Assembly: GCA_028684405.1 (NCBI GenBank)
Contig: JAQUGA010000101.1
Coordinates: 1 to 8,499, forward strand
Source of the DNA: Bacteroidales bacterium
GTDB lineage: Bacteria > Bacteroidota > Bacteroidia > Bacteroidales > WCHB1-69
Reading direction: 5' to 3'
Length of the DNA: 8,499 nucleotides
The translations under genes were made by a program, and so were the position numbers. The notes beneath the pieces are model-generated. The model was not told the DNA's origin. It saw only the letters and a list, made by a program, of their open reading frames with translations, and ran no database searches. Shown here piece after piece: positions 6,739 through 8,499 of the stretch (position 1 is its first letter; each line of letters starts with the position of its first letter).

Positions 6739-7125
6739 CTATGACTTATTTAGATTGCCCAAAAAAGAGTTTTTCAAACCTGTGGCGAAGGATTTTATTT
6801 GGTCTGTATTATTCATAACATAGCTTGTGACACCAGCTTGTACTATACTTCCGAGAATTTTCTTAAAAGGATTTTTAGAAGATCCAACCACTATTTTTTT
6901 GGAAAAATAGCCTGCTGCAATGCCCAGCGAAGTGCCTAGTGTTTCTCCACCGAATCCAGATAAATTAGTTAATTCATTAAAAGCGTCTTTTACTAAGTTT
7001 AAAGGTTTCAGGCTCTCGAATGAAAGTTTAAATTGTTCCTTTAATAAAACTTTGTCGTTTTGCTGTTTTGCTTCCAGCAATAATATTTTTTCCTGGAGTT
7101 GGCTTATAGGATTTGGTTTTTTCAT
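6739..7125 (-). CDS. Hypothetical 128-residue protein of the YtxH/holin-like cluster
   Basis: Residues about 7-38 form a charged, Leu- and Gln-rich helix likely to make a coiled coil. Residues about 57-80 are Gly-rich and weakly hydrophobic (GFGGETLGTSLGIAAGYF), and a second mildly hydrophobic helix follows at about 90-104 (ILGSIVQAGVTSYVM). There is no signal peptide. I cannot name the family. The layout fits a small peripheral or membrane-inserting protein. Its start lies six bases after the stop of the holin-like gene, so the two are one transcription unit. Such three-gene sets with YtxH are common in flavobacteria and tied to stress by inference only. Confidence 0.68.
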   Translation of the reverse strand: MKKPNPISQLQEKILLLEAKQQNDKVLLKEQFKLSFESLKPLNLVKDAFNELTNLSGFGGETLGTSLGIAAGYFSKKIVVGSSKNPFKKILGSIVQAGVTSYVMNNTDQIKSFATGLKNSFLGNLNKS

Positions 7126-7131
7126 GTTGTG

Positions 7132-7461
7132 TTAATTTAATAATTTTGAAATAACGAAATTGCTAATATGTTTTTTAATGCTATTATGCATAAAGAGGTA
7201 TACAATTCCTCCAATAATGCCATAAAATCCGCCTACACACAAAAAACCGTAATACATCTTCCCAAGCACTTCGCCCAGCCAAATTGCAATTCCGATATTT
7301 ACAATCATGAAGAATATAGAAAAGAGAATGATTGTGATTCCCCCGTATACAATAGAGGATAAAATACTTGCTGATTTATCTATTGTTTTCAGCTTGTATA
7401 ATTCATAGCTCGTTTTAGCATAATCTTCCACTTTTTCAAACAAAGGTTCTAATCTATCCAT
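7132..7461 (-). CDS. Holin-like small integral membrane protein
   Basis: 109 residues. A charged N-terminal helix (1-30) is followed by a long hydrophobic stretch at about 33-62, a short polar turn (GEVLGKM), a second membrane helix at about 70-91 (YYGFLCVGGFYGIIGGIVYLF) and a basic tail. This two-helix layout with a cytoplasmic amphipathic start matches the group annotated as phage holin family or Actinobacterial Holin-X like. In Bacteroidota these are ordinary chromosomal genes, not signs of a prophage, and no phage gene is nearby. The next gene follows after six bases. YtxH is upstream across a 119-base spacer containing an inverted repeat. The likely role is inner-membrane or envelope stress, by association only. 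Confidence 0.75.
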   Translation of the reverse strand: MDRLEPLFEKVEDYAKTSYELYKLKTIDKSASILSSIVYGGITIILFSIFFMIVNIGIAIWLGEVLGKMYYGFLCVGGFYGIIGGIVYLFMHNSIKKHISNFVISKLLN

Positions 7462-7485
7462 TTTACTCTTTTTCTTGTTTTTATA

Positions 7486-7536
7486 AACAACTCACACATA
7501 TTATCTTTTGTCAAAGACACATTTATGTGAGTTGTT
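7486..7536. repeat. Nested inverted repeat between ytxH and the holin-like gene
   Basis: AACAACTCACA (7486-7496) pairs perfectly with TGTGAGTTGTT (7526-7536). Inside the 29-base loop, TCTTT (7504-7508) pairs with AAAGA (7513-7517) around TGTC. On the minus strand the outer stem ends in TTGTTTATAAAAA, a weak tail. It could end part of the ytxH transcripts, shield an mRNA end or serve as a regulator site. It is the only clear structure in the spacer. Confidence 0.5.
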
Positions 7537-7580
7537 CTTTTAAATTAAACGAAGGTCCGTTTGACTGTATTGCCCTAATT

Positions 7581-7817
7581 TTACTTTTTGTCTTTAGTAA
7601 GAGCTTCGGCAACTTCTTCTTTTCCATGTTCGAATTTATCGGCAATGTCGTCTATTAAATTGCCAAATTTGTCTTTTAGATCATTTACGGTATCTGAACT
7701 TTTCTTTGCAATTTTTCTTCTTGTTTCAGACCCTTTATCTGGGGCAAATAATACGCCTAATAGGGCACCAGTAGCAACTCCTGCCAATGCGCTGATAATA
7801 ATTTTTCCTGTACTCAT
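7581..7817 (-). CDS. YtxH domain protein
   Basis: 78 residues. MSTGKIIISALAGVATGALLG begins with a Gly/Ala-rich membrane helix (about 5-25). Then comes the family hallmark LFAPDKGSETRRKIAKK (about 23-39), and a charged amphipathic tail (NDLKDKFGNLIDDIADKF) ending in Lys. This is the standard YtxH arrangement and length: a single-span protein with a cytoplasmic helical tail, linked to general stress in Bacillus and widespread in Bacteroidota. It heads the minus-strand set with the holin-like and 128-residue proteins. A run of ten A residues on the coding strand lies just before ATTATG, so no Shine-Dalgarno site is evident. No TAnnTTTG box was found in the upstream gap. Confidence 0.87.
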   Translation of the reverse strand: MSTGKIIISALAGVATGALLGVLFAPDKGSETRRKIAKKSSDTVNDLKDKFGNLIDDIADKFEHGKEEVAEALTKDKK

Positions 7818-7848
7818 AATTTTTTTTTTAGATTGTTAATGTTTTATT

Positions 7849-8019
7849 TTAATTGTTAGTTTTTTTTCCTTTTAATATTCTTAATAATATTGCACTAGCA
7901 AGTATAATTAAAAGTATATGAAATAATCCATATTTGTTTCTTTGCTAATAGAATAAAATTAAACCAAATTTGTTCAATGTTGACGCCGTTTTTAACAATA
8001 AAAAGGTATTGGTATTCAT
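7849..8019 (-). pseudogene. Possible remnant of a small lmo0937-like membrane protein, interrupted by TAG
   Basis: One minus-strand frame runs from an ATG at 8019 through 24 codons (MNTNTFLLLKTASTLNKFGL and on), meets a TAG at 7945-7947, then continues open for 31 codons to TAA at 7849. The second half contains YGLFHILLIILASAILL followed by RILKGKK, a good membrane helix with a basic end. It closely resembles the C-terminal half of lmo0937-type membrane proteins (about 50 residues), which occur near YtxH and CsbD genes. No ATG, GTG or TTG lies between the TAG and the helix, and the first half does not look like the usual N-terminal helix. It may be a decayed gene, a sequencing error or chance in AT-rich DNA. 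Confidence 0.35.
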
Positions 8020-8065
8020 AATGCTAACATTTATCCCAAATTTTGCAAGTAATGACGAATAAAAT

Positions 8066-8499
8066 TTAATTTAAGACTGATTCTTTTTGTAACTTCCCTC
8101 TTTTGTATGAAAAATAAATTCCAACAAAGGAAATTGTTGCAAAACTTGCAAATGCCCAGTGGATGGCTTTCACAAAAATATCATTATCCACATATTTCAT
8201 GGCAGTATGGCCAAATAGTGCAGCAAAAAACAGACTTACAATAGTCATGCTTACAATTTGTCCGAGTACTCTCATTGTTGCCGCAGTTCCAGATGCTTGT
8301 CCGTAAGCTGTTTTGGGCACAGATCCCATGATGGTATTCATATTGGGCGAAGAAAACAGAGCAAATCCCAATCCCAGCCAAATAAGATTTGTCACAATAA
8401 AGGATATAGGCGTCGTTTCTCCAACAAAATAAAATGCGACAAGACCGATGGAACACATTGCCATTCCGGCAGTTGTTAAATATCGGGCCTGTATTTTGT
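8066..8499 (-). CDS. MFS transporter, C-terminal part (runs off right edge)
   Basis: The frame is open to the window edge, giving at least 143 residues; the Met at 8464 is internal, not the start. About four membrane helices are visible: LTTAGMAMCSIGLVAFYF; ISFIVTNLIWLGLGFALF; IVSMTIVSLFFAALFG; and HWAFASFATISFVGIYFSY, with a basic tail. The loop SSPNMNTIMGSVPKTAYGQA followed by SGTAATMRVLGQ is the pattern of the last third of drug-type major facilitator exporters, often of the 14-helix DHA2/EmrB group. It should sit in the inner membrane and export small compounds using the proton gradient. The substrate is unknown. It ends 46 bases before the interrupted small frame and may read into the ytxH cluster, as no terminator hairpin was seen. 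Confidence 0.82.
   Translation of the reverse strand, partial: KIQARYLTTAGMAMCSIGLVAFYFVGETTPISFIVTNLIWLGLGFALFSSPNMNTIMGSVPKTAYGQASGTAATMRVLGQIVSMTIVSLFFAALFGHTAMKYVDNDIFVKAIHWAFASFATISFVGIYFSYKRGKLQKESVLN

Noticed and set aside
7132..7461. Holin-like gene as part of a prophage lysis cassette
   Set aside because: No endolysin, spanin or structural phage gene lies nearby, and this family is common as a chromosomal gene in Bacteroidota next to YtxH.
7588..7839. Plus-strand 83-codon open frame
   Set aside because: It is antisense to the well-supported ytxH gene and has no protein-like features or promoter.
8258..8479. Plus-strand 73-codon frame opposite the exporter gene
   Set aside because: Cys/Ser/His-rich shadow translation of a clear MFS coding region.

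Overview
The window looks like chromosome from a member of the Bacteroidota, most likely a flavobacterium. It is AT-rich. Secreted proteins have short signal peptides ending in Gln just after the predicted cut (SFG-Q, TA-Q). Shine-Dalgarno sites are mostly weak. Several genes are preceded by the Bacteroidota -7 promoter motif TAnnTTTG. Protein families were recognised by eye from motifs; no database search was possible.

Layout: (1) Positions 1-679, minus strand, hold the N-terminal 226 codons of a family 2 glycosyltransferase that runs off the left edge. (2) Diverging from it across a 119-bp spacer is a large plus-strand gene (799-3762) for a predicted lipoprotein. It joins a NagZ-type GH3 beta-N-acetylglucosaminidase to a serine beta-lactamase-fold (AmiE-like) domain, a plausible peptidoglycan-fragment recycling enzyme. 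(3) From 3763 to about 6600 there is a looser, accessory-looking stretch, all on the minus strand: an orphan 80-residue protein; a two-gene unit of secreted proteins (a 168-residue unknown followed 2 nt later by a protein with four 37-residue WG-type repeats); a strong hairpin that may also form a pseudoknot; and a class I SAM-dependent methyltransferase with its own promoter and a 13-bp palindrome in the leader. (4) From 6739 to 7817 (minus strand) lies an envelope-stress type cluster: a YtxH protein, a small two-helix holin-like membrane protein and a 128-residue Gly-rich protein. Upstream of ytxH is a short reading frame that resembles the C-terminal half of an lmo0937-type small membrane protein, interrupted by an in-frame TAG. 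(5) At the right edge (8066-8499, minus strand) is the C-terminal part of an MFS exporter.

Functionally, the best-supported theme is the cell envelope: glycan synthesis (GT2), cell-wall fragment turnover (GH3/beta-lactamase fusion), small membrane stress proteins and an exporter. No tRNA, rRNA, CRISPR array, transposase or complete mobile element was seen. No intergenic gap exceeds 300 bases. Nothing here amounts to a clear new defence or mobile system. The items most worth a second look are the WG-repeat pair, the hairpin/pseudoknot at 5529-5587, the interrupted small membrane frame at 7849-8019, and the dual-domain wall enzyme.
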